Part shown: one piece after another, positions 1-10,440 of the stretch
How positions within the stretch are numbered: position 1 is the stretch's first letter
Layout of the letters: every line of letters begins with the position of its first letter
DNA from: Acholoe squamosa
Lineage: Eukaryota; Annelida; Polychaeta; Phyllodocida; Polynoidae
Direction of reading: 5' to 3'
Length of the DNA: 64,000 nucleotides
NCBI GenBank assembly: GCA_949317995.1
Contig: OX439048.1
Coordinates: 30,819,495-30,883,494 of the forward strand
Program-made: the position numbers and the translations under genes
Notes under the pieces: model-generated
The model's input: only the letters and a program-made list of their open reading frames with translations
What the model was told of the DNA's origin: nothing
Databases searched by the model: none

Positions 1-174
1 TATACACTTGCAAGTCCACCGGCGCTGGTGTATGTACAACATACACCGCCGCCGAAGACGCTACTCCGAATAACACAACTTTACACATGCTGACGTGACT
101 CAGCCTCCGCCGGCTTCCCCCGCCCCCATGCCAGGATGGTTTCGGGATCCACCGACGTCGGCTCGGTCTACGCC

Positions 175-176
<2 letters not shown>

Positions 177-208
<32 letters not shown>

Positions 209-1735
209 CAATTAGTCAATATATGTCAATATTTACTCATTATTTATCAGCAATCAGCCAAATCAGTCAGTACTTGGTCATTATATAACAGCAATTAGTC
301 CATATATGTCAGTACTTAGTCCCCTCTCCTGTCCACATATGTTAGTACTAAGTCACTATGTAACAGCAATTAGTCAATATACGTCAGTAATTACTCCCTT
401 TGTCAGCAATTAGTCAATATATGTAAGTAATTACTTACTATTTATCAGAAATTAGTCAACCCATGCCAGTATTTACATACAATTTGTCAGCAATTATTCA
501 ATATATGTCAGTATTTACTCACTTTTTGTCAGCAATCAGTCAATATATGCCAGTACTTAGTTATTATATGTGGATCAACGCAGTAAAAGGTACGCCCGCG
601 AGGGGGTGCTCGGGAGTACCTTTTAGCGTGTTGATCCACATATAACAACAATCAGTCCATTTAATTCAGTAATTACTCACAATTTGTCAGATGTTAGTCA
701 GCAATTAGTCGATATGTCAGTAATTGCTAACAATTTGTCAGAAATTAGTCAATATACATCAGTAATTACTCACTCTTTGTCAGCAATTAGTCGATATAAT
801 TATGTGAGTAATTATTCACTATTTCTCAGAAATTAGGCAATATATGTCAATAATTACTCACTATTTATCAGCAATTAGTCCATATATGTCAGTAATTACT
901 CACTATATATCAGCGATTAGTCAATACATGTCAGTATTCACTCAGAATTCATCAGCAATTAGTCAATATATGTCAGTATTTTCTTGCATTTTTATGAATA
1001 AATGTTAGTAATTACTCACTAGCAATTGGTCAATATATATATATGTTAGTAATTCCTCACTATTTGTCAGCAATTAGTCAATATATAAAAGTAATTACTC
1101 ACTTTTTGTCAGAAGTTAGTCAAAATATATCAGTAATTACTCACTATTTGCCAGCAACTAGTCAGATATGCCACTACTTAGTCACTAGATATCAGAAATT
1201 AGTCTACATGTGTCAGTATTTATATATAATTTCTCAGCAATTAGTCAATATATGTCAGTATCTACTGACATTTTGTCAATAATGAGTAAATATATGTCAG
1301 CACTTTGTCACTATTTGTCAGCAATTAGTCTGAATATATCAGTAACTATGCACTATTTGTCAGAAATGAATTAGTCAAGATATGTCATTAGTATGATTCA
1401 CTTCTGCATTATGCCTTGACTGATATGATGCAGTCTATCTCAGGGACCATCAGGAATATGGCTCTGTAAGTTAGAAAAAATAGAATAGGCATAGATTCAT
1501 AGCCATTGATTTAATGGTACATCCTGCCTTGACTGGTATAGTCAAAATATGTCAGTACCTATGCACTATTTGTCAGCAATTAGTGAGTAATGTGTCGGTA
1601 ATTATGTACTATTTGTGAGCAAGTAGTCAAAACATGTCAGCACTTACTATTTTTCTGCAATTAGTCATTATATGTCAGTAATTATGCACTATTTGTCAGC
1701 AATTAGTCAAAATATGTCAGTAACTATGAATGAAT
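177..1735. repeat. AT-rich minisatellite array 1
   Basis: Imperfect tandem repeat with a unit of roughly 40-45 bp made of two half-units, CAGCAATTAGTCAATATAT and GTCAGTAATTACTCACTAT. Units differ by point changes and small indels. A short (TA)n run at about 177-206 opens the array, and a non-repeat insert lies at about 1390-1535. The small open frames in it, rich in Ser, Gln, Tyr and Val, are by-products of the repeat. A second array of the same family lies at 11.5-12.7 kb. Bases 1-176 show no feature I can support. Confidence 0.85.
570..639. mobile_element. 70-bp palindromic MITE-like insertion in the minisatellite
   Basis: Near-perfect inverted repeat: the left arm begins GTGGATCAACGC and the right arm ends GTTGATCCAC, around a GC-rich loop. 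It is flanked by ATAT on both sides (566-569 and 640-643). Related minisatellite units without it read TTATATAAC, so it interrupts a unit and duplicates 4 bp. If the ends are TG...CA the duplication would be TA only. It has no coding capacity. Confidence 0.7.
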
Positions 1736-3842
1736 GAATTACTGAAAGGACTTCATCAAGGCCTAAGCGGTCTAGGTCATGGTCTAATGATTTCAATAGA
1801 TGAGCTATTGGTCTAAATTTTAGCGAGAGGGAACCTATTCAAATATTCGGGTCATCAACCTTGGCAAAATAATTCATCACAGCTATGCTGTGCTTTCCTC
1901 AAAGTTTTCCTCAAGTCATCAAAAACACGCCTCCTCGCATTATGCCTGCGAAAGGTGTCACTGGAGTGCGTCAAAGCATTTTATATTTTAGGTATCCGTA
2001 TCCTTAGAAACAACCATGCATGTAGACGCTCCCAGAAATGTTCATAAAACTGTTAGAGAATTTTGAAAAAAAGTTTCCCCCCTCCTCGCTGCTAGCATAT
2101 TTAAGCTGCGCCTTATAGCGTTGACTCTGGACCGGACTCACCATGTGCATGCTGACATCAGCGGCTTCCGGACCTGGTCTCGCGACCTCATTTGTTCCTG
2201 GCATGTCATGTTGTTTGGAAGCCTTGTACCTGCTTGATCTCGCATCTCGGGAGAGATTCCAAGGACAGAACTAACATGGCCGCGCATACAGAATGAATAT
2301 GAAAGGTCGCTATTGGAGTAGGTATCTAGAAGTAGGTAGTAGGGCTTGGTGCCAGGTCATACAACGACTACACTGATTATGATATTGTGCCTTGCCAGTG
2401 GGAGAGGATTCAGGATCTATGTGTGACCTGGCCTCATCTCATGAGACAGCTGCTGATCTTTTTCATGGACCCACACCCTATGGGGAAACTACCAAGGGTA
2501 GATACCACAGACAGTTAATTGTGCAACTGTGCCTATACATGGGTACAAATTGACCCTCATGATGTTGTGACGCAGGTGTGTTAACCCAGATAGCCCTAAA
2601 GTGGCAGTTTTTGTCACAGAGTGCTTAAAATTGATAAGTAGACTAATACATGACCAAATATGCCCTGTACAAAATTTCCAGGGATATGAGGGATTGCTTA
2701 CCGTCCTACATGTAGGACAGTAGGACTTAGGACTGCTGTCCTTTGAAATTTATGTTCTTTTGGTTGCCATGGAAACCACAATTCCTGTACAAGAGTGCCG
2801 GAAACTGACATATAGGCTTATATATGGCCATTTATGCCATACAAGAAATTTCAAAGCTTTAGCTATAGCGGATCCAGAAATCAGCACCATCCTACATGTA
2901 GGACAGTAGGACTTTGGGCTTCTGTCTCCTCTGAAAAGGTCCAAATCTTTACCAGAAGGTAATTTTCTAAGTAGTAGGTGTTTTGGGACGTGTGTAATAT
3001 AGTAAAAGTACCTAAGAATACCCATATGTTGCAGTTTTGGAAGCCTTAGGCCTAGAACTACAGGATGCAACATTTTACGTCCATATCTGTTAAGTTTACT
3101 TGCGGATATAGACCTCTTCCCATTGTGTCACTTAGGCATCCTACATGTAGGACAGTAGGGTTATCTGGGTTAAAACTGATGGATTCAGTCACCGTTAGAT
3201 ATGATAGCCTAGGGGAGGATAGTCCTATGTTTAAATGGTGGTGGATACGAACTAATTGTCAGTAAATATGATTTGATTCAACTGCAGAGTATATTCATAT
3301 TTCAACAATCATAAAAAAGAGGAATGATGAAGGGTAAAGAGGACAACAGAGTTGACATACCCAACCCACCACATATATCTCAGCAACAAGGGCATGAATA
3401 TTAACTGACATAAATACTTGAGTCAGGTTTCTATCTGTTTTTCCCAACAGAGATTTTAAGGTGGGTGACCTAGTTTTGGGACTTAGCCAGTATTGATGTT
3501 TTTAGGGGTGGCACTGTCTGTATGCCAAACCTAAGGTAGGAAAACTTAGTACCTGTTCAAAACTCAACATAGATTTTTTAGGTTAGGGATCTAATGAATG
3601 TTATTATTGATATTTTCCCTGTGCTGTTGTTTATTGGCATAAAGGGTACCAGTATACCGGTAATTCTCTCATGGATTTATGCTTTAACGTTGGGGAAAAA
3701 TGCTATCAATAATAAGATTGTCCTATTTCCTTTATTGGATCACATATATCTGTAGCCTCTTCAGACATACAATGAATCACATAGTACAGTATAATAACTT
3801 GTCAGAGTGTATCTTTGGTATTAGATGCCAATCTTTTTGCAG
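1736..3842. other. Non-coding stretch upstream of the nucleotidase exons
   Basis: No convincing exon or RNA gene is visible here. It holds three copies of the palindrome CCTACATGTAGG, each followed by ACAGTAGG (2705-2716, 2891-2902, 3140-3151), and one copy of a dispersed repeat (3171-3455). Earlier exons of the nucleotidase gene should lie upstream on this strand, but I cannot recognise any, so they are outside the window or lost. Confidence 0.5.
3171..3455 (+). repeat. Dispersed repeat, copy 1 (about 290 bp)
   Basis: Shares long near-identical stretches with 52409-52727 in the same orientation, including GATATGATAGCCT, AAATGGTGGTGG, TACGAACTAATT and CACCACATATATCTCAGCAAC. No coding potential or terminal repeats are apparent. 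It is probably a non-autonomous interspersed element of unknown class. Confidence 0.7.
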
Positions 3843-5857
3843 GCAACGTAACCCTGAAAGATGCCTACAATGTGCACCATTTTGCTAACACCATAGACTT
3901 GGTGGAACTTGAAGGCTGGCATGTCAAACAGGTGTTTGAACACTCTGTGTGGGACTTTGACCCTAGCAACATGAGAGGACGTTTCCTCCAAGTCTCGGGT
4001 AAGGTCTTTATCATCTTATCAGTTGCTACATTAATAATTCATAATGTGTGCAGTCTGTTTTATAATTGGTAGGCAGTGCCATTTTACACGGGATGGAGGA
4101 TAATAATATATTCAATTTCATGGTCCATGGGTATTTCCGATTCAATAATACATAGACAGGGGTCCACTCTATCAGATACACAAAACATATTTAACCTGTT
4201 GTAGAGGGATATAGTAATGGAACTATGCATATTACAACCAACTCATTATCTTTGGCAAGTACAGTTAAGATATGCCTGGAAAGAAACCTAATCCATAGTG
4301 TAAAAGTAGAAATTATGCCTCAATCGTTAACAATTGTAACAAGAGGAAGGATACACAAATTATAACAGGTTTATTCATGTTAATGTTGTGGAGCAGATAA
4401 GAGCAATGACTTTTTTTTTCATCTTTTTAACCAGGTATTAGGGCGGTCTATGACTTGTCCCGGCCCAATGGTGACCGTGTTGTGGACCTACAGCTGAGGA
4501 GCACTGACTGCACTATACCAAGATATCAACCAGCTCAGGATGATGTCATCTAACACTAACACTCTAACACTCCCATCATTCATAGTGTCTGGTAGTGACG
4601 GATATGACGTCATACCCAAGTATATGAAGCGCCATCATGTTTATGGTGAGGAATCTAAGTTTATTATCTATGTATTGTAATGTATTAACCCAGTGACCTC
4701 TCCCTATCTTTTCTATAGTTTCCACTTGTGAAAAAGCCCTCAGGTGTTGTACCCTATTCAGGGAAATAATAAAAATATAAGTCTGGGTGCATTAATGATA
4801 CCCATCTTTTTCATATCTCATCTTGTATGGTCTTTATAGACAGGGTCTATTTCTTATCTCTGTGGTATAGAGTATACCCTAGCTATCAAACTATAATGAT
4901 AATGTAAAATATTAATACAGTCTGAATCAATGTGTTGTATATGCAATTTATGTAATTTGATAACTTTTGTCATTGTGGACAGATGAGGGGAAAGGGTCCT
5001 CCGAGGTGAAATGTGACATTTAAAATTGAAGTTATCAGCTTTAAAATGAGGTATCACCCTTGCAGATAGCCCTTTTGGTCTTGGAGATATTGCTTCACAA
5101 AAATGGAATGACATAACTGTATCAATATAGGCAATAAGCTGTATTATTCATTGTTTGCATTGAATTTGGCATCTAATTAGCATAATGATTTAAATAATCA
5201 ATCAAAAATGTCCAAACTTGTTCATACTTTTGGGCACAGTTTTGGATCTAGAAATGGTATCTGTATGCTTTTTTCAGCATATGAATCATAATGAATCATT
5301 CTATCAATTGACATTATATTTTTCCTATTTGGAACATTTATTTTGGTTGCCATGGTAACACATTTACCTGAGAACCCCTATTTTAGCCTCTTTTTGGATT
5401 CAAAACGTTCCATTTACATTCCAAATAGACAGGAAGTGCCAGAAAATAGAATGTTTTTTAGAAAACCATCTTTTTCTATGTAAAAAAAGTACATAATAGT
5501 AATTTTTGGCCTATTTTTCATATTCATGGCCTTTGAAGCTCCCCCAGTGGCCAAACACAGTACTAAAAATCCCGCAGGGAGGGCCCTTTCCCCTCATCTG
5601 CCCACAATGTTAAATTTAGAAAAATAAATCCTCTTACAGGTGACGTTGACATAGACTTGCTTCTATGTCACATTACGGCACAGAGCCCTATCACAGCAGA
5701 AGTGGAGGGACATATTTCTTTCATTGACGCCCAATACTGCCACAGACCCGGATGTGGATCAATATCAGCCCTAACGCCCAAAGTCTCATGCACCAACAAG
5801 ATTTCAATTTTACTGCTGATTCTGGGTCTCAGTTTCAGTCTACATTGGCAAAAGTAA
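3843..5857 (+). CDS. NT5E: Ecto-5'-nucleotidase (NT5E/CD73-like), C-terminal three exons; one frame offset
   Basis: 5'-nucleotidases of this family hydrolyse extracellular AMP to adenosine at the cell surface and are usually GPI-anchored. Three exons are visible: 3843-3998, 4435-4645 and 5640-5857, each with AG/GT borders and phase 1 junctions. Exon 1 encodes GNVTLKDAYNV and VKQVFEHSVW, then FLQVSG. Exon 2 starts IRAVYDLSRPNGDRVVDLQL, the family's C-terminal substrate-binding domain, and later reads SGSDGYDVIPKYM. The last exon contains AEVEGHISF and ends in a hydrophobic tail (ISILLLILGLSFSLHWQK), which fits a GPI-attachment signal. Oddity: within exon 2 an AACACT-rich run (4551-4572) shifts the frame by one base, giving a stop at 4551-4553 before the frame resumes. 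This could be a pseudogene, a defective allele or a sequence error. N-terminal exons are not seen. Confidence 0.85.
4971..5609. mobile_element. MITE with TIR GTGGRCAGATGAGGGGAAA inside the last nucleotidase intron
   Basis: The left end reads CATTGTGGACAGATGAGGGG and the right end is its inverse (CCCCTCATCTGCCCACAATG), about 639 bp apart. It lies wholly within the intron 4646-5639. Partial copies occur at 6946-7090 (left end only) and 21532-21988 (right portion). It is a non-autonomous DNA transposon. I could not define its target duplication. Confidence 0.75.
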
Positions 5858-7262
5858 TTATTCAAAGAAAAGTTACCTGAACCATAAGTAATTAATTGTC
5901 CATTTTCCTTTGAAGAATTGTAATCGTTAATTTGTTGAAACTGTAATGGTTCTATCTTAGACCGGCTGTCTTTTTGTTCGGAAAGGATCACGAATACAAG
6001 AATGTCCAGTTCAGAAGGCAACAAGATTTATTTAGTATCCTACTATACAGTTAGGGTATTCCGAGTAGGCCTGTTATCGTTCGGATAGCTCTGATTTGTG
6101 ACTACCAGGTAAGGCTTCATAGTCAGGGAGATCTTAGGGTGTTGGTACAGAACCCGGGGATTCTGTCTCACTAGCTTCCAACCCGACTATTATATAGCCA
6201 CAGGGGTTGGGTGGCGACCCCTCGTGTTTAAGACGGGAAGCCTGGAGGACAGTGCTGCCAGCATCAGCCAGGCGTTACAGGCCTCAACCCGACGGGACGC
6301 TCTTCTCAGAAACTAGTCAACCCATAAGCCATAGAAACTAAAACTAAACCGTGGGTTTAGCTTTAGAGTCTAGTTTTCACAATGGGTAGTAACTAAGTTT
6401 ATAGTATTTACAACATTAACATATCAAACACAGGGAGCACGGCTGGCCTACGAGTTGCCTGACTCAAATATAAGAATAAGTAGGGGTATATGACAAATAC
6501 TGGTATGGTTTTAAACATATGTACACTATAGTATATAAGTTCCCTGTGGAAACACATCATTCAGGATGTTGTATTACAAGTAGTAGTTGCTACACTATAC
6601 ACATTCACCTATAGTAATCATTCATGATATTATATACCATAGTAGTGGAAGACAGATAATGTCATTCCGTATACCCCCTATAAACCCAGAATAACCTTAG
6701 TTATCATCCTGGATAGGAATGTAAGTATCGATTTTAGGATTACTCCTATTAGAATACTAATAATAGTATTTAGTTTCAACCTTACCTAGGAATGAAAGTT
6801 ACCTTATAAACACCCTTTTTTTTAAAAAATAATACAGACTACAATAATGTAACAATGTTTACATCTTTGATATATATGTATAGAATAGAATAGATCTATT
6901 CGAGTCAGAAATATATATTAACAACTTTTAGGTATTTGTAGACAAATGAGGGGAAAGGGTCCTCCGAGGTTAAATATGAAATTTGAAATTAATGCCATCA
7001 GCTTTAAAATGAGGTATAACACTTGTAGATAGCCTTTCTAGTCCCCGAGATATTGCTTCACGAAAATGGAAAGACATGACTGTATAAGTTAACTGAGGGT
7101 GACTACATATACCGGTTAACTACTACCGGTAGATATTATATTAGATCATCTTCATAGGCAGTACCGGTATACTTCCATTATTGACCACTTTCCGCTGCTT
7201 CAGCGGAAGTGGTCATCTTACAACTGCATCGGCCCATAGACTTTGCCTAGAGCTCTACCCTC
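5858..7262. other. Intergenic region with repeat fragments
   Basis: It begins at the nucleotidase stop. On the minus strand about 6340-5910 shows a TATATAA box, AATAAA and promoter-like GC content, so a degenerate solo LTR is possible but unproven. 6946-7090 is the left end of the GTGGRCAGATG MITE. 7115-7185 resembles the 68-bp repeats beside the first Ngaro element (TATTATATTAGATC, TACCGGTA). No gene is recognised. Confidence 0.4.
6946..7090. repeat. Left-end fragment of the GTGGRCAGATG MITE family
   Basis: Matches 4975-5120 over ATGAGGGGAAAGGGTCCTCC, CAGCTTTAAAATGAGGTAT and GAGATATTGCTTCAC, then stops. It is a truncated copy. Confidence 0.75.
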
Positions 7263-7414
7263 TGTTATAATATTGTGTCGCTGACTAGCGGCGAAGTGAG
7301 GAAGCACTGGCGGCTTCGCTATCGCACGATCATGACGCACATGGCTGTACCTCATTCAGAGTTCAACTAAAGTCTGTCTACTACCTACTAGACATGTGTT
7401 CATCTATTACGTCA
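7263..7414 (+). repeat. 5' LTR
   Basis: 152 bp, TG...CA ends, preceded by CCCTC. Near-identical to the 3' LTR at 9681-9819. Confidence 0.9.
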
Positions 7415-7754
7415 TGGTGGCAAGCGGTAAAGGATATCTGAAGACAATTGTGTGCCACATACTGACATTGTGGGACACCAGATATTGTGAGTAAAGCAAC
7501 TTTCACTTTCCCCACATTTTGTGCCTGGCCCAAGGATGGTTCTAGACTACACCAGTTCTAGATCTACACTTCATCCAATGATTTACCTATAGCCAATAGG
7601 ACCAGTTCAGTGTAAATCCAACTATACCTACAAAACTGAGTGTCATCCTATACTGATACTGGGTTTAATACCAAGACTGTCATTTTTCATGTGCTAGTTA
7701 GGACATTGACATATTAGTAGCTCCAGTGCCCAATACACAAACTAGTGAATAAAA

Positions 7755-8126
7755 ATGGCTACCAAGTATCCTTCTATGAATTGGGATGCATTCAAACTGT
7801 TTAAGCAGAGGTTACTCTTGGTTTGTGAGGACAATGAGATTACTGATGCTGCAAAAATAGCCAGGAAAATAAAGATAAGCGTAGGGGAAGTAGGTTTGCG
7901 CCGGATAAACGCATCCGGCCTAAATGCCGCAGATTCTAAGAAGCCAGAGAAATTGTGGGAGCTCTTCGAAAAACAGTTGAGGGTTGCCGTGAATTTCCGT
8001 ATTGAGCGTTTGAGCCTCATGCAGTACAGGCAGAAGACCACAGAGTCACTTGATGCTTTTGTTACGCGAGCACGTACACAAGCCCTTCTATGTGAGTTTG
8101 AAGACAAAGAACTAGAAGAGCATTGA
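7755..8126 (+). pseudogene. gag: LTR-element gag, N-terminal part (frameshifted)
   Basis: Starts with ATG at 7755, 340 bp after the 5' LTR. It encodes a 123-residue helical gag-like region (motifs KLWELFEKQL, SLMQYRQKTTESLDAFVTR) typical of Metaviridae capsid domains. The frame stops just after DKELEEH. The homologous protein continues one frame over from 8122 (IELVIASTPLEEFRL), so a single-base frameshift near 8120 splits gag. It carries the capsid part of the polyprotein; the nucleocapsid part lies in the next frame. Confidence 0.8.
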
Positions 8127-9300
8127 GTTAGTCATCGCGAGCACTCCACTAGAAGAGTTCCGGCTAGTTCTCCTAGACAAAGACAAGACATTAACACTCC
8201 AAGAGACTCTTAACATTGGTCGACGGCACGAGGCAGCCGATAAAGGCTCGAAGCAACTCAAGACACTCCAGGAGACCCTGACCGGCACCACCACTGTAGA
8301 CCACATTTCCAAACGTAAGCCCTGTGGGAACTGTGGTCTTGTGCATAAGTACCACAAGTGTCCTGCATATGAAGACGAGTGTGTCAGGTGTGGCAGACGT
8401 GGGCACTGGGTTGATTATTGCAGATCGCAGTCCAAGAGCAAGAGCGATAAGGACAGGAAGCGGGATGATAAACCCAAGACCCAAAAGCAGTCATCAAATA
8501 CCAATAAGCATAAGAAAAAGGTGCATATAGTAACTGCACATAAAGATGACTCATCCGATACTTCTGAGGTTGTGAAGGATGTAGTAGAGGAGGCCTGCTG
8601 CACCTTTGGAAGACCAGATGAGATCAGGTCAGATAACGGCCCACAATATGCTAGTGAGACCTGTAAGGAGTTTTGCCAGCGATGGGGAATAAAGCATACA
8701 ACATCATCCCCACACTACGCACAGTCCAATGGGTTTATTGAGCGTCAAGTACGCTATGTCATGCCAGTCATCAAAAAGTGTATTAAGTCAAAAGAAAGTA
8801 TCCAGGAAGCCCTCCTGATGGTACGGGCTACCCCAGTTGAAAACCAGTTGCCATCACCAGCTGAGATGTTGCTGGGAAGGCAGGTAGCTACTATATTACC
8901 CGCACATCAGGCTGATATTGACCAAGACGTCAAACGTAGGCTGGAAGAGAGGCGAGACAAGGCTAAAGAACAATACGACCAGACAGCGCGGAGTCAACCT
9001 CTGCCTCCAGGGCAGGAGATTTACATCCAGGACAAGGCCGCAAAGGCATGGCTGCCAGGGACAGTCGTGGAGAAGAAAGATGAGCCCCGCTCATACATGG
9101 TTGAGACACCGAGTGGCAGTACGCTGCGACGCAACAGACGTCATCTCCGTGAAGGTGTGCACACCCAACCAATGCCACCTCTACAGCAAATGTGTCCCAA
9201 TGGTGAAAAGGGGGAGGTCAGTAGGAAAGAGACTAGGGCCAGAGCTGATGCCACAGAAAAACTGCCTCCACTCACACCACAGAAAGTCCTGCAACTGTAG
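8122..9300 (+). CDS. gag nucleocapsid fused to integrase C-terminal half
   Basis: Open from 8122 to the stop at 9298-9300. The first part continues capsid, then two zinc knuckles follow: CGNCGLVHKYHKC (CX2CX3HX4C) and CVRCGRRGHWVDYC (CX2CX4HX4C). After a basic linker, the sequence passes directly into the Gypsy integrase core at the second catalytic Asp (SDNGPQY) and the Glu region (SNGFIERQV), then the C-terminal module (AWLPGTVVEK, LRRNRRHLR). The first catalytic Asp and the HHCC domain are missing, so this cannot be an active integrase. The junction lies at about 8575-8590. I infer an internal deletion that fused the ends of gag and pol. No internal stops, unlike an old relic. Confidence 0.85.
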   Translation: MELVIASTPLEEFRLVLLDKDKTLTLQETLNIGRRHEAADKGSKQLKTLQETLTGTTTVDHISKRKPCGNCGLVHKYHKCPAYEDECVRCGRRGHWVDYCRSQSKSKSDKDRKRDDKPKTQKQSSNTNKHKKKVHIVTAHKDDSSDTSEVVKDVVEEACCTFGRPDEIRSDNGPQYASETCKEFCQRWGIKHTTSSPHYAQSNGFIERQVRYVMPVIKKCIKSKESIQEALLMVRATPVENQLPSPAEMLLGRQVATILPAHQADIDQDVKRRLEERRDKAKEQYDQTARSQPLPPGQEIYIQDKAAKAWLPGTVVEKKDEPRSYMVETPSGSTLRRNRRHLREGVHTQPMPPLQQMCPNGEKGEVSRKETRARADATEKLPPLTPQKVLQL

Positions 9301-9680
9301 CCCACACTAGTAGAGCTGGCCGTGCTATCAAAACACCAGCACGATATCAGGACTAGTCAGTCAGGGACCACCTGCCGGCCCGAGGCCAGAATAAAGCCTC
9401 CAGGTGGAGAAACCAGGGCAGTCTACCCTGTGTTTTCTAGATTAGTTTAAACTCATCATATTAAAATATATCATGTTTCGTTCACTTACACTAAGAGACT
9501 TGTTGATACTTATATTCACAAACATATGATGATACACCAGGTTAAGGTTGATTCACAAGGAGACTCCTATGTTACCATATAAACAAACAGTTGTGACTAT
9601 CACAAAGAGAGCTTTATTTCAATTCCTCATAGACTATGAAATACAAATATCATTCTGATGTTTAACTAGAAAAAGGGGGA

Positions 9681-9819
9681 TGTTATAATATTGTGTCGCC
9701 GACTAGCGGCGAAGTGAGGAAGCACTGGCGGCTTCGCTATCGCACGTTCATGACGCACATGGCTGTACCTCATTCAGTCTGTCTACTACCTACTAGACAT
9801 GTGTTCATCTATTACTTCA
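9681..9819 (+). repeat. 3' LTR
   Basis: 139 bp, matching the 5' LTR apart from a 13-bp gap. Preceded by the purine tract and followed by CCCTC. Confidence 0.9.
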
Positions 9820-9874
9820 CCCTCCACTGTAAATCAATGTACCAATCGCACCCCGGTTCCATACCTCATCTGGT

Positions 9875-9971
9875 CTATAGCCCCCTCCCCTCACCCCCTC
9901 CCCCCCCCGTCCCGTGAGGTAGAGTCGGCCGACCCACCGGGGGGGAAGGGGGTGAGGGGAGGGGGCTATAG
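9875..9971. repeat. G/C-skewed hairpin (33-34 bp arms)
   Basis: CTATAGCCCCCTCCCCTCAC at 9875 and following C-rich bases are the inverse of 9939-9971, ending GAGGGGAGGGGGCTATAG, with about one mismatch over 33 bp and a 30-bp loop. A related G-rich segment followed by GCGCTCGGCGGGTTCAAGCC recurs at about 10387-10432. It could be MITE ends or a structure-prone repeat. Confidence 0.7.
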
Positions 9972-10440
9972 GCGCTCGGCGGGTTCAAGCCGACCATGTG
10001 CCGATGACAGCTTGAACTCATAATAGAGCCAGCACCGTGCCAGCCTGGTCGCTGTATATTTGCTCAGCGGGCAATACGCCGACCATGTGCCGATGACAGC
10101 TTGAACTCATAGAGCCAGCAGCGCGGCAGCCCGGTCGGTGTACGCCGACCGTGTGCTGATGATAGCTTGAATTCATAGAGGTGGGTGCGGGGGGGACTGC
10201 CTCAGCAGCGTAGCAGTCAATCAAAGACGCCGACCCATGGGGGGGGGTGAGGCAAGGGGCCTAAAACACTAATACATCGTCACATTGTAAACAAACAACA
10301 CTTTTGCTGGTGCTGCAGCAGTACCAGCATTACCAGCGAACACATTTTGGCTTCTGGCGCGAAGAAACTAGGTCAGGCTGGAGGAGGGGGGAAGGGGGTC
10401 GGGCTATATGCGCTCGGCGGGTTCAAGCCAACCATGGCTG
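9972..10440. repeat. Short GC-rich direct repeats
   Basis: Three imperfect copies of a unit containing GCCGACCATGTGCCGATGAC and AGCTTGAACTCATAGAG (from about 9988, 10078 and 10142), with spacing of about 90 and 65 bp, plus the partial repeat at 10387-10437. No gene is seen. Confidence 0.6.

Larger units (their letters stand above)
7263..9819 (+). mobile_element. Compact LTR retrotransposon with gag and integrase remnant but no reverse transcriptase
   Basis: 5' LTR 7263-7414 and 3' LTR 9681-9819 both start TGTTATAATATTGTGTCG and end in TTCA or GTCA. They differ by a 13-bp deletion and a few substitutions. The flanks carry a 5-bp target duplication, CCCTC, at 7258-7262 and 9820-9824. A purine tract (AAAAGGGGGA) precedes the 3' LTR and a primer-site-like TGGTGGCAAGCGG follows the 5' LTR. 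The interior has only gag and the second half of integrase; protease, RT, RNase H and the integrase N-terminus are absent. The element therefore needed a partner for mobilisation. Coding sequence classes it as Gypsy/Metaviridae-like. Confidence 0.92.

Noticed and set aside
5910-6340. Solo LTR after the nucleotidase stop
   Set aside because: TATA and AATAAA signals are present, but I found no clear TG...CA ends, partner LTR or target duplication, so it is not listed as a separate feature.
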